A stretch of DNA of 58,306 nt, from the NCBI GenBank assembly GCA_947176895.1, contig CAMWSK010000015.1:1-58306 (forward strand), given 5' to 3'. Of this stretch, positions 8,477 through 17,299 are shown in pieces. Position 1 is the first letter of the stretch. The number at the start of each line of letters is the position of its first letter. A program made the translations under genes and the position numbers. The notes below the pieces were generated by a model. It did not search any database. It saw only the letters and a list, made by a program, of their open reading frames with translations, and was not told the DNA's origin. This DNA is from an uncultured Prevotellaceae bacterium. GTDB lineage: Bacteria > Bacteroidota > Bacteroidia > Bacteroidales > Bacteroidaceae.

Positions 8477-9412
8477 TTATTTGTTTGTTCCTGCCAGATA
8501 TTTCTCGGCTTCCATGGCCGCTTTGGCTCCCGAACCGGCGGCCACCACGGCCTGGCGGTAAAGCGGGTCGGCCACGTCGCCAGCGGCAAACACGCCGGGA
8601 ATGTTGGTCAGGGGCCGCGGCCCTTGGGTCACGATATAGCCGGTCTCGTCGGTCTCCACCCAGGGGCGGAAGATGTCGCTGTTGGGCTTGTGGCCGATGG
8701 CCAGGAAGAATCCGTCGATGGACAGGTCATAGTGCTTGTCGCCCTCGGCGGTATGCTCCACCAGGTGTGCGCCCTGCACGTGCCCGTCGCCATAAAGCCC
8801 CTCGGTTTCCGTTTGGAACAGCACCTTTATCTTGGGGTTCCCGAGCACGCGCTCCTGCATTACCTTAGAGGCACGCAGGAAGGGTTTTCTCACTATCAGA
8901 TAGACCTGCTCGGCCAGCTGGCTGAGGTAGGAGGCCTCTTCGCAGGCGGTGTCTCCGCCGCCCACCACGGCCACCGTCTTGCCGCGGTAGAAGAAGCCGT
9001 CGCACGTGGCGCAGGCACTTACGCCCAGTCCGTTATATTTCTTTTCGTCCTCCAGCCCCAGGTATTTGGCCGTGGCTCCCGTGGCGATGATGATGGCATC
9101 GGCAGTCAGTTCGGTGTCGTCGTCGGTCCACACATGGTAGGGCGCCTGGCTCAGGTCGGTGCGTGTGGCGATGGCTTGCCGTATGTCCGTACCGAGGCTT
9201 TCGGCCTGCTTGCGCATTTCCTCCATCAGGTCAAACCCCTCGATGCCTTGGGGGAAACCGGGATAGTTCTCTACCGTGGTGGTCGTCGTGAGTTGTCCGC
9301 CGGGCTGGATGCCCTCGAGCATCACGGGGTGGAGGTTGGCGCGGCAGGCATAGATGGCGGCAGTGTAGCCCGCAGGGCCGCTGCCGATGATGAGCAATTG
9401 GATGTGTTGCAT
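8477..9412 (-). CDS. trxB: Thioredoxin reductase
   Basis: A 311-residue FAD/NADPH-dependent disulfide reductase that keeps thioredoxin reduced. The FAD-binding motif IGSGPAGYTAAIYACRA is at the N-terminus, the redox-active CATC near residue 135 (SACATCDGFFY), the NADPH-binding GGGDTACEEA just after, and a second FAD motif GVFAAGDV near the C-terminus. Length and order of motifs match bacterial low-molecular-weight TrxB. It is part of the minus-strand ftsK-lolA-trxB block, with a 7-bp gap to lolA. Confidence 0.97.
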   Translation of the reverse strand: MQHIQLLIIGSGPAGYTAAIYACRANLHPVMLEGIQPGGQLTTTTTVENYPGFPQGIEGFDLMEEMRKQAESLGTDIRQAIATRTDLSQAPYHVWTDDDTELTADAIIIATGATAKYLGLEDEKKYNGLGVSACATCDGFFYRGKTVAVVGGGDTACEEASYLSQLAEQVYLIVRKPFLRASKVMQERVLGNPKIKVLFQTETEGLYGDGHVQGAHLVEHTAEGDKHYDLSIDGFFLAIGHKPNSDIFRPWVETDETGYIVTQGPRPLTNIPGVFAAGDVADPLYRQAVVAAGSGAKAAMEAEKYLAGTNK

Positions 9413-9419
9413 GATGATG

Positions 9420-10067
9420 TTATCTCAGGTCTATGATTTCTACGTTGGGATATTGTTTCCGGGGGAAGGTGAAGTGGTCGGCGGGGAAGGTGCGGTTGCC
9501 CTCCAGCTTGTCCACGTCGATGCGCACCAGTTGGCTTTTGCCCTGCTGCATGGTCACACGCACGGGGATATAGTTCCTGTCGATTTCCACCTGCATCCGG
9601 CTGATTTTCTGTGTGGCACTCTGCGCCTTCATCAAAATCTTCCAGCCCTGTGTGCCGTCGGCCAGCTTGGTGTGGTCGATTTGGAACGTGTATCCGCTCT
9701 TGTAGAGCGAGAGGAAGGCATAGGGGTTCATGGCCTGCTGCTCCTCGGGGGTGGGGGCGGTGAGGTTGACCTCCGTGTCGCCCGGGACCATGCTCCACTG
9801 GCTTTTCCCGTCGAACCACGACAGCATGTCGGGCATGGTCACATGGAAGCGGGTGTCCTGGATGTCGATACGCCCGGTGCTGTTGCCTTGTTGCTTCTTG
9901 CCCGAGTACTGGGCGATGGTGAAGTGTACGGACAGGCCCTTCATGCTCTTCAGCTTGTTGGCTGTCATGTCCAGTACCTTGCGGGCACGCAGTGTCTCGT
10001 TGTCGCCGGCCATTGCGGTGCACAGACCCGCTGCCAGCATCACTAATGTAAGGATAATTCGTCTCAT
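9420..10067 (-). CDS. lolA: LolA-like outer-membrane lipoprotein carrier protein
   Basis: A 215-residue periplasmic protein with a cleavable signal peptide (MRRIILTLVMLAAGLCTAMA). The rest has the pattern of LolA/LolB folds: repeated amphipathic strands, the FTIAQYSGKKQQG segment, and the RFHVTMPDMLSWFDGKSQW region that in LolA lines the lipid-binding cavity. LolA ferries lipoproteins from the inner-membrane Lol complex to the outer membrane. Its place between ftsK and trxB is the usual one in Bacteroidales. Overall similarity to proteobacterial LolA is low, so the exact biochemical role is inferred. The upstream gap to ftsK holds a palindromic repeat array. Confidence 0.85.
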   Translation of the reverse strand: MRRIILTLVMLAAGLCTAMAGDNETLRARKVLDMTANKLKSMKGLSVHFTIAQYSGKKQQGNSTGRIDIQDTRFHVTMPDMLSWFDGKSQWSMVPGDTEVNLTAPTPEEQQAMNPYAFLSLYKSGYTFQIDHTKLADGTQGWKILMKAQSATQKISRMQVEIDRNYIPVRVTMQQGKSQLVRIDVDKLEGNRTFPADHFTFPRKQYPNVEIIDLR

Positions 10068-10115
10068 AGATTATTTGTTTGTTCGTTCAGAAATAAACAT
10101 CGCGGTGTTGTCAAG

Positions 10116-10200
10116 AAAACATGTTCATGTTTTTCAAAAAGATGTTCATGTTTTCAGAAAACATGAACACGTTTTTTCTGAAACATCCGAATGTTTTTTT
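10116..10200. repeat. Palindromic repeat array A (four units)
   Basis: Four units related to AAACATGAACATGTTT lie in the ftsK-lolA gap, with palindrome centres at 10124, 10145, 10166 and 10188 (spacings 21, 21, 22 bp). The last unit is AAACATCCGAATGTTT. Linkers between units are only a few bases. The array starts 35 bp past the ftsK stop codon and so lies in the 3' flank of that gene. Confidence 0.85.
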
Positions 10201-10234
10201 TATTCCCTTTCTCTGTTTGCTTGAAGAGCGAATA

Positions 10235-12664
10235 CTATCTCATATTGGAGAGCAGGATGTCCAGTTCTATGTCGCCCATGCACAACACTTCACGCGGCTT
10301 GCTACCGTGTGCCGGGCCTACGATGCCGGCGGCCTCCAGCTGGTCCATCAGCCGCCCTGCCCGGTTGTATCCGATGGAGAACTTGCGCTGTATCATGCTG
10401 GTGCTGCCCTGCTGGGTGTTGACCACCAGGCGGGCCACTTCCTCGAACATGGGGTCGAGGTTGCCCATGTCCACATCGGTGCCGCAACCCTCATCACCCT
10501 CCATCTCCACGTGGGGCAGGGGGAAGGGAGCATTGTAGCTCTGCTGGCAGGCGATGAACGAGGCGATGTCCTCCACCTCGGGAGTATCCACAAAGGCACA
10601 TTGCACGCGCACGTCCTCGCCGCCGGCCTGGAAGAGCATATCGCCCTTGCCCACCAGCTGGTTGGCCCCCGGCCGGTCCAGGATGGTGCGCGAATCCACC
10701 ATGGCACTCACCTTGAAGGCCATCCGGGCGGGGAAGTTGGCCTTGATGGTGCCCGTGATGATGTTGGTGGTGGGGCGCTGGGTGGCGATGATCATGTGTA
10801 TGCCCACGGCGCGGGCCAGCTGGGCGATGCGGGCGATGGGCTGCTCTATTTCCTTGCCCGCCGTCATGATCAGGTCGCCGAACTCGTCGATGACCACCAC
10901 GATGTAGGGCATGAAACGGTGTCCTTTCTCGGGATTCAGGTGGCGTTCCTTGAACTTGGCGTTATATTCCTTCACGTTGCGCACGCGGGCGGCCTTGAGC
11001 AAATCATAACGGGAGTCCATCTCCTGACAAAGGCTTTTGAGTGTCTGAATCACCTTGCTTACATCGGTGATGATAGGCTCTTCGGTGTCCTGGTTGCCTT
11101 CCACCTGGGCCAGGAAGTGATTGACAATGGGATTGTACACGCTGAACTCCACCTTTTTGGGGTCAACCATCACCAGCTTCAGTTCGGCGGGGTGCTTCTT
11201 GTAGAGCAGGGACGTGATGATGGCGTTCAGCCCCACGGACTTACCCTGACCGGTGGCACCGGCCACCAGCAGGTGGGGCATCTTGGCCAGGTCGGCCATG
11301 AATATCTCGTTGGTGATGGTCTTGCCCAGTGCCATGGGCAGTTCCATGGTACTTTCCTGGAACTTGCGGCTGTTGATCACGCTCTCCATGCTCACCATCT
11401 GCGGGTGGGCGTTGGGCACCTCTATACCCACCGTCCCCTTGCCGGGGATGGGGGCGATGATGCGGATGCCCAGGGCACTGAGGCTAAGGGCTATGTCGTC
11501 CTCCAGATTGCGGATTTTCGATATGCGCACACCCTCGGCAGGCGTAATCTCATAGAGGGTGACGGTGGGCCCTACGGTGGCCTTGATGCTGCTGATACCC
11601 ACGCCAAAGCTGCCCAGCACCTTGATAATCTTGTCTTTGTTCTGCCGCTGCTCCTCCATGTCCACGTGGCTGCCATCGATGGCATAATGCTTCAGCAGGT
11701 CAAGGGTGGGATAGCGGTAGTTCTCCAGATCCAACTTGGGGTCGTAAGGCTCCAGTGCCCCGGTCTCGTCCGGCTCGGCCTCGGGTTCCTTGTCGCCAAG
11801 GGTCAGTTTCTCTCCGTTCTCCAAATCCTTTTCACCAATCACTTGGTCGCCCACGGCAATTTCCATCTCGAAGTCCGGCTCTTCGGGTGCGGTCTCTGTT
11901 TGGCTCTCATCGTTGTGGTCGAACTCGATGGTGGTGGCTGTGTTTACGTTTTCCTCGGGTGCGGTCTCTTCCTCACGGCTTTCCACCACCTCTTCTTCCT
12001 TCGTTTCCTCCGCTTGGGGTTCCGTGTCCACGGTGTTGAGCTTCTCGCGCCGTTTCCTGTCAGCCGCAATGGTCTTGCGCAGTGTGCGCACCGTCTCGCC
12101 ACTTACATACAGGGCATAGAGGGCGGCCGATGACAGCAGGATGAAGCCTGTTCCCAATGAACCGGTATTCTCCTTCAGCCAATTGAGCACGGTGACGCCA
12201 TGGGTTCCGCCCAGGACAATGGCGCCCGTGAAGGTTTCGAACTGCTGAAGGAAAGCGGCAAATACGGAAATCCACACCATCAGCAAGGCACAGTTGATAA
12301 ACCACTTCCAAAGACGTACACGCCCCAGATGTGACAGACGGGCCACGGTGGCCAACAGGAAGACGGGAACCATGTAGGAACCCAGGCCAAAAGTGCTGTC
12401 GAAGGTGGTACGCGCCACCCAAATACCCAGGGTGCCCAGCATGTTCTCCTTCTCCCACTCATGGCCTGAAATCAGACAGGATGTGTAGGAAACAAGCATC
12501 ACCACGGCGATGATGGCCATCAGGGCAATGGCAAGGACGTAGGTGAAACTGACCACCTCGCGTGCGGTGACGGCCTCTTCTTCCATCAAGTCGTCATCGG
12601 GCTGTCCTTTCTTTTTGGAGGTTGCGGGACTGTTCTTATGCTGTTTTTTCACTTTTTCTGCCAT
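10235..12664 (-). CDS. ftsK: FtsK/SpoIIIE DNA translocase
   Basis: An 809-residue inner-membrane DNA pump that clears and aligns chromosome ends at the division septum. The N-terminal 190 residues hold four transmembrane segments. A strongly acidic, Glu-rich linker (about 200-300) follows. The motor domain carries Walker A GATGQGKSVGLN (about residue 475) and a Walker B-like VVVIDEFGDLIM. The C-terminal gamma winged-helix (SMIQRKFSIGYNRAGRLMDQLE) recognises KOPS-type sequences. Length and layout match Bacteroidetes FtsK. It is the first gene of the minus-strand block; a candidate promoter is at 12706-12713, divergent from the one for the next plus-strand gene. Confidence 0.96.
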   Translation of the reverse strand: MAEKVKKQHKNSPATSKKKGQPDDDLMEEEAVTAREVVSFTYVLAIALMAIIAVVMLVSYTSCLISGHEWEKENMLGTLGIWVARTTFDSTFGLGSYMVPVFLLATVARLSHLGRVRLWKWFINCALLMVWISVFAAFLQQFETFTGAIVLGGTHGVTVLNWLKENTGSLGTGFILLSSAALYALYVSGETVRTLRKTIAADRKRREKLNTVDTEPQAEETKEEEVVESREEETAPEENVNTATTIEFDHNDESQTETAPEEPDFEMEIAVGDQVIGEKDLENGEKLTLGDKEPEAEPDETGALEPYDPKLDLENYRYPTLDLLKHYAIDGSHVDMEEQRQNKDKIIKVLGSFGVGISSIKATVGPTVTLYEITPAEGVRISKIRNLEDDIALSLSALGIRIIAPIPGKGTVGIEVPNAHPQMVSMESVINSRKFQESTMELPMALGKTITNEIFMADLAKMPHLLVAGATGQGKSVGLNAIITSLLYKKHPAELKLVMVDPKKVEFSVYNPIVNHFLAQVEGNQDTEEPIITDVSKVIQTLKSLCQEMDSRYDLLKAARVRNVKEYNAKFKERHLNPEKGHRFMPYIVVVIDEFGDLIMTAGKEIEQPIARIAQLARAVGIHMIIATQRPTTNIITGTIKANFPARMAFKVSAMVDSRTILDRPGANQLVGKGDMLFQAGGEDVRVQCAFVDTPEVEDIASFIACQQSYNAPFPLPHVEMEGDEGCGTDVDMGNLDPMFEEVARLVVNTQQGSTSMIQRKFSIGYNRAGRLMDQLEAAGIVGPAHGSKPREVLCMGDIELDILLSNMR

Positions 12665-12705
12665 TCCTTACCTTAATTACATGTTATGGTCGCTTAAAGT
12701 AGTCA

Positions 12706-12713
12706 CAAAAATA
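12706..12713 (-). promoter_or_regulatory. Candidate ftsK promoter
   Basis: Minus-strand TATTTTTG matches the TAnnTTTG -7 box, 42 bp upstream of the ftsK start. No clear -33 box stands at the right distance, so support is moderate. Confidence 0.45.
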
Positions 12714-12757
12714 AAGGAAAAAAGCTACATATTGGGTGGGTAGAGGGGAATTTTTCT

Positions 12758-12765
12758 TAACTTTG
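12758..12765 (+). promoter_or_regulatory. Promoter of the 12.8-kb operon; leaderless start likely
   Basis: TAACTTTG is a full -7 box. The ATG at 12774 begins only 8 bp after it, about where transcription should start, so the mRNA would have almost no leader. TTG at 12732-12734 may serve as a -33 box, though the 23-bp spacing is long. Confidence 0.6.
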
Positions 12766-12773
12766 TGCTCTGT

Positions 12774-13310
12774 ATGAAACCGGAAAAAGAGATTTATTCG
12801 CACGAAACACTGGAATTTACCACGGTGGCCGTAAGTTTCTGCCAAACGGTGGAGCAGGCTTCCGCGCAGGATGTGGCGGCTTTCGTAGACCGTATGCTGA
12901 AACTTGTGCCTCTGCTCTACCTGAAAGCGCAGCTTCTGCCCCGGGCGGATGCCGACACCGATGAACTTCCCGGCGGACAAGTGACGCAGGCTGATTATGA
13001 TTATGTGCTGACCGGCATCCACATGTTGCTGGGTGAATATAACGAATACATGGAGGTGGCCGACGCCACCGACCTGTGCACCGAGGAGACACGATGGTGT
13101 TCGCTGGCCGAACAACTGGCTGATGTGTATCAGCCGGTGAGAAATTTTCTGGCGGTTTATCAGGATGCCACGGAGGAGCAGATGGCAGCGGCCTTGGTGC
13201 AGCTCTGCGAAGACTTCCGTGACTATTGGGGACAGCAATTGCTTGATGCCCTGCGTCAGCTGCATCGCATTCAGTTGAAATTGAGACAAGAGGGGAACAC
13301 CTATGAGTAA
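12774..13310 (+). CDS. DUF5063-like protein
   Basis: A 178-residue, mostly helical, acidic, soluble protein with no signal peptide and no catalytic motif. It resembles the Bacteroidetes family annotated DUF5063, which usually precedes a 3'-5' exonuclease gene, as here. A GTG at 12765 is in frame, but ATG 12774 is preferred because 12765 is the last base of the -7 promoter box. It overlaps the exonuclease gene by 8 bp, so the two are coupled. Function unknown; the neighbourhood suggests RNA metabolism. Confidence 0.75.
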   Translation: MKPEKEIYSHETLEFTTVAVSFCQTVEQASAQDVAAFVDRMLKLVPLLYLKAQLLPRADADTDELPGGQVTQADYDYVLTGIHMLLGEYNEYMEVADATDLCTEETRWCSLAEQLADVYQPVRNFLAVYQDATEEQMAAALVQLCEDFRDYWGQQLLDALRQLHRIQLKLRQEGNTYE

Positions 13311-14061
13311 GAAGCTTCTGAGCCGTTTCGACAAAAAACAGATTCCCGGTCTGCCCATCGCCCAATTTCAGGGGCGCATCATAGAGGTGCGCAGCGAACA
13401 AGAGGCGGAGAAGGCCGTGGACTATCTGCTTCGTCAGGACGTCTTGGGCTTCGATACGGAGACACGCCCCTCTTTCACCCGTGGCAGATGTTATAAGGTG
13501 GCTTTGCTGCAGGTGTCGAGTCGGGAGATATGTTTCTTGTTTCGTCTCACTTTTATTGGTTTCCCCTCGGTGTTGTCACAGCTGTTTACCGACACAAAGG
13601 TGACCAAGGTAGGACTTTCCTGGGCAGATGACGTGCGGTCGCTCCGCAAGCGTGTCGACCTGGAATGTTCTCCTTTTGTGGAGCTTCAGACCTTTGCCGC
13701 CGAGATGGGCATTAAGGACATGAGCCTGCAGAAACTTTATGCCAATGTCTTCGGACAAAGGATATCCAAGACCCAGCAGCTCAGTAATTGGGAGGCGGAA
13801 AATTATAGCGAGGCGCAGCGCCTGTACGCTGCCACAGACGCATGGGCCTGCATCCAATTGTATGAGGCGCTCAGCGAACTGCGCCGGACGGGTGACTATG
13901 AGGTGGAAGAGGTGCCTGCGCCCGAGCCACCTTGTCCTCGAAGTATTCTGGACGAAAAACCCAAGACCGAGAAGAAACGCCCCAAGCGCAGGCGTAATGA
14001 TAAAAAGAAGAAACCATCAAAGAGCAAAAAGAATAAGAATGATAAGCAACCTGTATCTTAA
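13303..14061 (+). CDS. RNase D-like 3'-5' exonuclease
   Basis: A 252-residue DEDD-family exonuclease. The Exo I motif is FDTETRPSF (about residue 50), Exo II lies around GLSWADDVRSL, and Exo III in YAATDAWACIQLYEAL. RNase D-like proteins trim RNA 3' ends; some small members act on DNA, so the substrate is not certain. The last 40 residues are an unusual run of lysine and arginine (KKRPKRRRNDKKKKPSK), probably a disordered nucleic-acid-binding tail. HRDC domains of classical RNase D are absent. The gene overlaps both neighbours (8 bp upstream, 23 bp downstream), forming a tight operon with the rRNA methyltransferase. Confidence 0.88.
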   Translation: MSKKLLSRFDKKQIPGLPIAQFQGRIIEVRSEQEAEKAVDYLLRQDVLGFDTETRPSFTRGRCYKVALLQVSSREICFLFRLTFIGFPSVLSQLFTDTKVTKVGLSWADDVRSLRKRVDLECSPFVELQTFAAEMGIKDMSLQKLYANVFGQRISKTQQLSNWEAENYSEAQRLYAATDAWACIQLYEALSELRRTGDYEVEEVPAPEPPCPRSILDEKPKTEKKRPKRRRNDKKKKPSKSKKNKNDKQPVS

Positions 14062-15220
14062 GAAAGGCAAAGAAGAAAGCCTTCAGCGGTTTCATCCCTG
14101 GGTGTTCTCGGGTGCCGTTCACCACATCGACGGAAACCCCGAGGAGGGGGACTTGGTGCGTGTGTTTTCGGCCGACGGGCGGTTTATCGCCGTGGGACAT
14201 TGGCAGATTGGCAGCATCGTGGTGCGTGTGCTCAGCTTCGAGGATATTGATATCACCGATGCTTTCTGGGCCGAGCGCCTGGGCGTGGCCTTGGATGTGC
14301 GGCGTGCCATCGGAGTGGCCGGACGTGAGGACAACAACACTTATCGGCTGGTGCACGGAGAGGGCGACAACATGCCCGGACTGGTGATCGATGTGTATGG
14401 CCGTACTGCCGTGATGCAGGCCCACAGCGTGGGAATGCACTATTGCCGCGAGGCTATTGCCAAGGCTTTGAAGCAGGTGATGGGCAACGAGTTGGACAAT
14501 GTCTACTACAAGAGCGAGACCACGCTCCCATACAAGGCCGAGCTGGGGCAGGAGAATGGCTTCCTGCTGGGCAGCTCGCAAGAGGATGTGGCCGTGGAGA
14601 ATGGCTTGAAGTTTCACATCGATTGGCTGAAAGGCCAAAAGACCGGCTTCTTTGTGGACCAGCGTGACAACCGTTCGTTGCTTGAGCGTTATTCGTGTGG
14701 CCGCAGTGTGCTGAACATGTTCTGCTACACGGGAGGCTTCAGCGTCTATGCCATGCGTGGCGGTGCCCGTCTGGTGCATTCCGTGGACAGTTCGGCCAAG
14801 GCTGTGGATTTGGTGAATGCCAATGTCGAACTGAATTTCCCCGGTGACAACCGTCATCAGGCCTTCGCCGAGGATGCTTTCAAGTTCCTGGACAATATGC
14901 AGACGCCCTATGACCTGATTATACTTGACCCTCCGGCTTTTGCCAAGCATCGCGATGCCCTGCGTCAGGCTCTGAGGGGATATACCCGGCTCAATGCCAA
15001 GGCCTTCGAGAAAATACAACCCGGTGGCATCCTGTTTACGTTCAGTTGCTCGCAGGCAGTGAACAAGGACCAGTTCCGCATGGCTGTGTTTACGGCGGCG
15101 GCACAAAGCGGACGGAAGGTGCGCATCCTTCATCAGTTGCACCAGCCTGCCGACCATCCCGTGAATATCTATCATCCCGAGGGCGAATACCTGAAAGGGC
15201 TGGTGCTTTATGTAGAATAA
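14039..15220 (+). CDS. RlmI-like 23S rRNA (cytosine-C5) methyltransferase
   Basis: A 393-residue SAM-dependent methyltransferase. The N-terminus (about 1-75) is a PUA-type RNA-binding domain, followed by an RlmI-type middle domain and the catalytic Rossmann fold: VLNMFCYTGGFSVYAM binds SAM and IILDPPAFAKH carries the DPPxF motif of this family. A conserved cysteine in TFSCSQAV (near 340) is the likely catalytic one. RlmI methylates C1962 of 23S rRNA in E. coli; the exact site here is inferred. ATG 14039 gives the expected N-terminus MISNLYLKKGKE and starts inside the exonuclease gene. Probably co-transcribed with the following transporter. Confidence 0.9.
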   Translation: MISNLYLKKGKEESLQRFHPWVFSGAVHHIDGNPEEGDLVRVFSADGRFIAVGHWQIGSIVVRVLSFEDIDITDAFWAERLGVALDVRRAIGVAGREDNNTYRLVHGEGDNMPGLVIDVYGRTAVMQAHSVGMHYCREAIAKALKQVMGNELDNVYYKSETTLPYKAELGQENGFLLGSSQEDVAVENGLKFHIDWLKGQKTGFFVDQRDNRSLLERYSCGRSVLNMFCYTGGFSVYAMRGGARLVHSVDSSAKAVDLVNANVELNFPGDNRHQAFAEDAFKFLDNMQTPYDLIILDPPAFAKHRDALRQALRGYTRLNAKAFEKIQPGGILFTFSCSQAVNKDQFRMAVFTAAAQSGRKVRILHQLHQPADHPVNIYHPEGEYLKGLVLYVE

Positions 15221-15238
15221 ACCAAAAAAATCAAGACC

Positions 15239-16561
15239 ATGAATATCAAAGTGCGTTTGGCAACACTCAGTTTTCTTGAGTTCGCCGTGTGGGGAACATA
15301 CCTCACTTGTATGGGAAACTATCTGGGTCGTGTGGGCTTGGGAGAGCAAATCCCTTGGTTTTATGCCATACAGGGCATCGTGTCCATTTTTATGCCTACA
15401 CTCATCGGCATAGTCGGAGACAAGTTTATCCAACCTCAGCGCCTGCTGGGTTATTGTCATGCACTGGCTGCACTCTTCATGGGTGGCATCTGGTATATGG
15501 GTGAACAGGTGGCGCCTGATGGAGAAATCACCGACAAAGCGCTGTTTATAACGCTTTACACATTGAGTGTGGCATTCTATATGCCCACTATCGCGTTGGC
15601 CAATACCGTGTCGTTCACCACGTTGAGGAAAAATGGTTTGGACACGGTCAACGATTTTCCTCCCATCCGCGTGTTGGGTACGGTAGGTTTCATCGCCACC
15701 ATGTGGTTCGTGAATTGTGCTGTTTGGGATGCCTCGGGCTTCTCTTTCACGGTGGCCGACAACGCCTCGAAGTTCCAGTATACCCACATGCAGTTCCTGT
15801 CTTCGGCCGTTCTTGGCCTGGTGCTGTTCCTTTATAGCTTCACGCTGCCCAAGTGCGAGTTGCAGCCGACACATGAAAGCAAGTCGCTGGCCCAGACGTT
15901 GGGTTTGGACGCATTTAAGTTGTTCAAGCGCACCCGCATGGCTTTGTTCTTCATCTTCTCTTGCCTGCTGGGCATGGCCTTGCAGGTGACCAACAGCTAT
16001 GCCGGCCCCTTCATCACCAGTTTCAAGGGCAGTGCCGATGCCGTTGTGGCCAATTCCTTCGCAGCCAACAATGCCACGTTGCTTACATCGCTCAGCCAGG
16101 TGAGCGAGTCGGTTTGCATCCTGTTTATCCCCTTCTTCTTCAAGCGGGTGGGCATCAAGGGCGTGATGTTGATGTCCATGTTTGCCTGGACGCTGCGCTT
16201 CGGCTTCTTTGGTTTGGGTGACCCCGCCATGCCGGGCGTGTTGCTGTTCATCCTCTCGTGCATCGTGTATGGCGTGGCGTTCGACTTTTTCAATGTCAGC
16301 GGTGGCATCTTTGTGGACCAGGAATGTGACCCGTCAATTAAGGCATCGGCACAGGGCTTGTTCATGCTCATGACCAATGGTCTGGGTGCTACCATCGGTA
16401 CGTTGGCTGCGGGTGCCGTCGTCAACCATTACTGCTCGTGGCAGGGAGGCTATCTACAGGGAGACTGGCAGACGTGCTGGTTCATCTTCGCTGCGTTCAG
16501 TCTGGTGGTGGGCATCCTGTTTGCCTTTATATATAAGGAGAAGAAAAAGGAACTTAAATGA
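15239..16561 (+). CDS. Nucleoside:proton symporter (NupG-type MFS)
   Basis: A 440-residue inner-membrane protein with about 12 hydrophobic segments. The N-terminus, RLATLSFLEFAVWGTYLTCMG, and the WGGYLQG-like region near the end fit the NupG/XapB nucleoside permease family of the major facilitator superfamily, which import nucleosides with protons. Specificity cannot be read from the sequence. It sits 18 bp after the methyltransferase and overlaps rsmE by four bases (ATGA), so it is part of the same operon. Confidence 0.88.
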   Translation: MNIKVRLATLSFLEFAVWGTYLTCMGNYLGRVGLGEQIPWFYAIQGIVSIFMPTLIGIVGDKFIQPQRLLGYCHALAALFMGGIWYMGEQVAPDGEITDKALFITLYTLSVAFYMPTIALANTVSFTTLRKNGLDTVNDFPPIRVLGTVGFIATMWFVNCAVWDASGFSFTVADNASKFQYTHMQFLSSAVLGLVLFLYSFTLPKCELQPTHESKSLAQTLGLDAFKLFKRTRMALFFIFSCLLGMALQVTNSYAGPFITSFKGSADAVVANSFAANNATLLTSLSQVSESVCILFIPFFFKRVGIKGVMLMSMFAWTLRFGFFGLGDPAMPGVLLFILSCIVYGVAFDFFNVSGGIFVDQECDPSIKASAQGLFMLMTNGLGATIGTLAAGAVVNHYCSWQGGYLQGDWQTCWFIFAAFSLVVGILFAFIYKEKKKELK

Positions 16562-17295
16562 AGGAAACACGTTTCTTCTTCGACCCTGACCTGAACGGGA
16601 AGCTGCCCGAGGATGAGGCCAAACATGCTGTGCGTGTACTGCGCCTGACTGAGGGCGACATCATCAACCTGATGGATGGGCGTGGCACGTTTTGCGAGGC
16701 AGAGATAACGTCGGCCGGCAATCACCGTTGCCTGTATCGCATCACGTTGCGCGAGATGCAAGAGCCTGCATGGACGGGACACCTGCATCTGGCGATGGCA
16801 CCCACGAAGCTGAACGACCGCATCGAATGGTTCGCAGAGAAGGCCACGGAGATTGGTTTCAACGAGCTTAGCTTTCTGCGATGCCGTTTCTCGGAGCGTA
16901 AGGAGTTGAAGACGGAGCGAGTGGACAAGATCGTGGTGTCCGCCACCAAGCAAAGCCACAAGGCCTGGAAGCCTGTGGTGAACGGGATGGAGGATTTTAA
17001 GACGTTCATACAGGCCGAGCGTCCGGGACTGAAGTTCATTTGTCATTGTTACGAAGATGCCGATGTGTGTGACACCGAACCACGCCCCTTCTTGCTTGAT
17101 GCTTTGCGGCAGGGAGAGGATGCCACGGTGCTTATCGGCCCGGAGGGGGATTTCTCGGTAGAGGAAGTGAAGTTGGCCAAAGAACATGGCTATCGCAGTG
17201 TTTCGCTGGGCAGAAGCCGGTTGCGAACGGAGACGGCAGCCTTGGTGGCCGTGCACTTGATGCAAATAAAAAATCAGTTAACCCTTAAATGTTAG
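16558..17295 (+). CDS. rsmE: 16S rRNA m3U1498 methyltransferase
   Basis: A 245-residue SPOUT-class methyltransferase that modifies U1498 of 16S rRNA. The N-terminal PUA-like domain (H-AVRVLRLTEGD) is followed by the knotted SAM-binding part with the signatures GPEGDFS and SLGRSRLRTETAA, both diagnostic of RsmE. Length is normal. The start overlaps the stop of the transporter gene (ATGA). Confidence 0.96.
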   Translation: MKETRFFFDPDLNGKLPEDEAKHAVRVLRLTEGDIINLMDGRGTFCEAEITSAGNHRCLYRITLREMQEPAWTGHLHLAMAPTKLNDRIEWFAEKATEIGFNELSFLRCRFSERKELKTERVDKIVVSATKQSHKAWKPVVNGMEDFKTFIQAERPGLKFICHCYEDADVCDTEPRPFLLDALRQGEDATVLIGPEGDFSVEEVKLAKEHGYRSVSLGRSRLRTETAALVAVHLMQIKNQLTLKC

Positions 17296-17299
17296 CATT

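Noticed and set aside
10116..10200. CRISPR array, because short repeats recur with regular spacing
   Set aside because: The gaps between units are only a few bases, the units are themselves palindromic and variable, and no cas genes are present.
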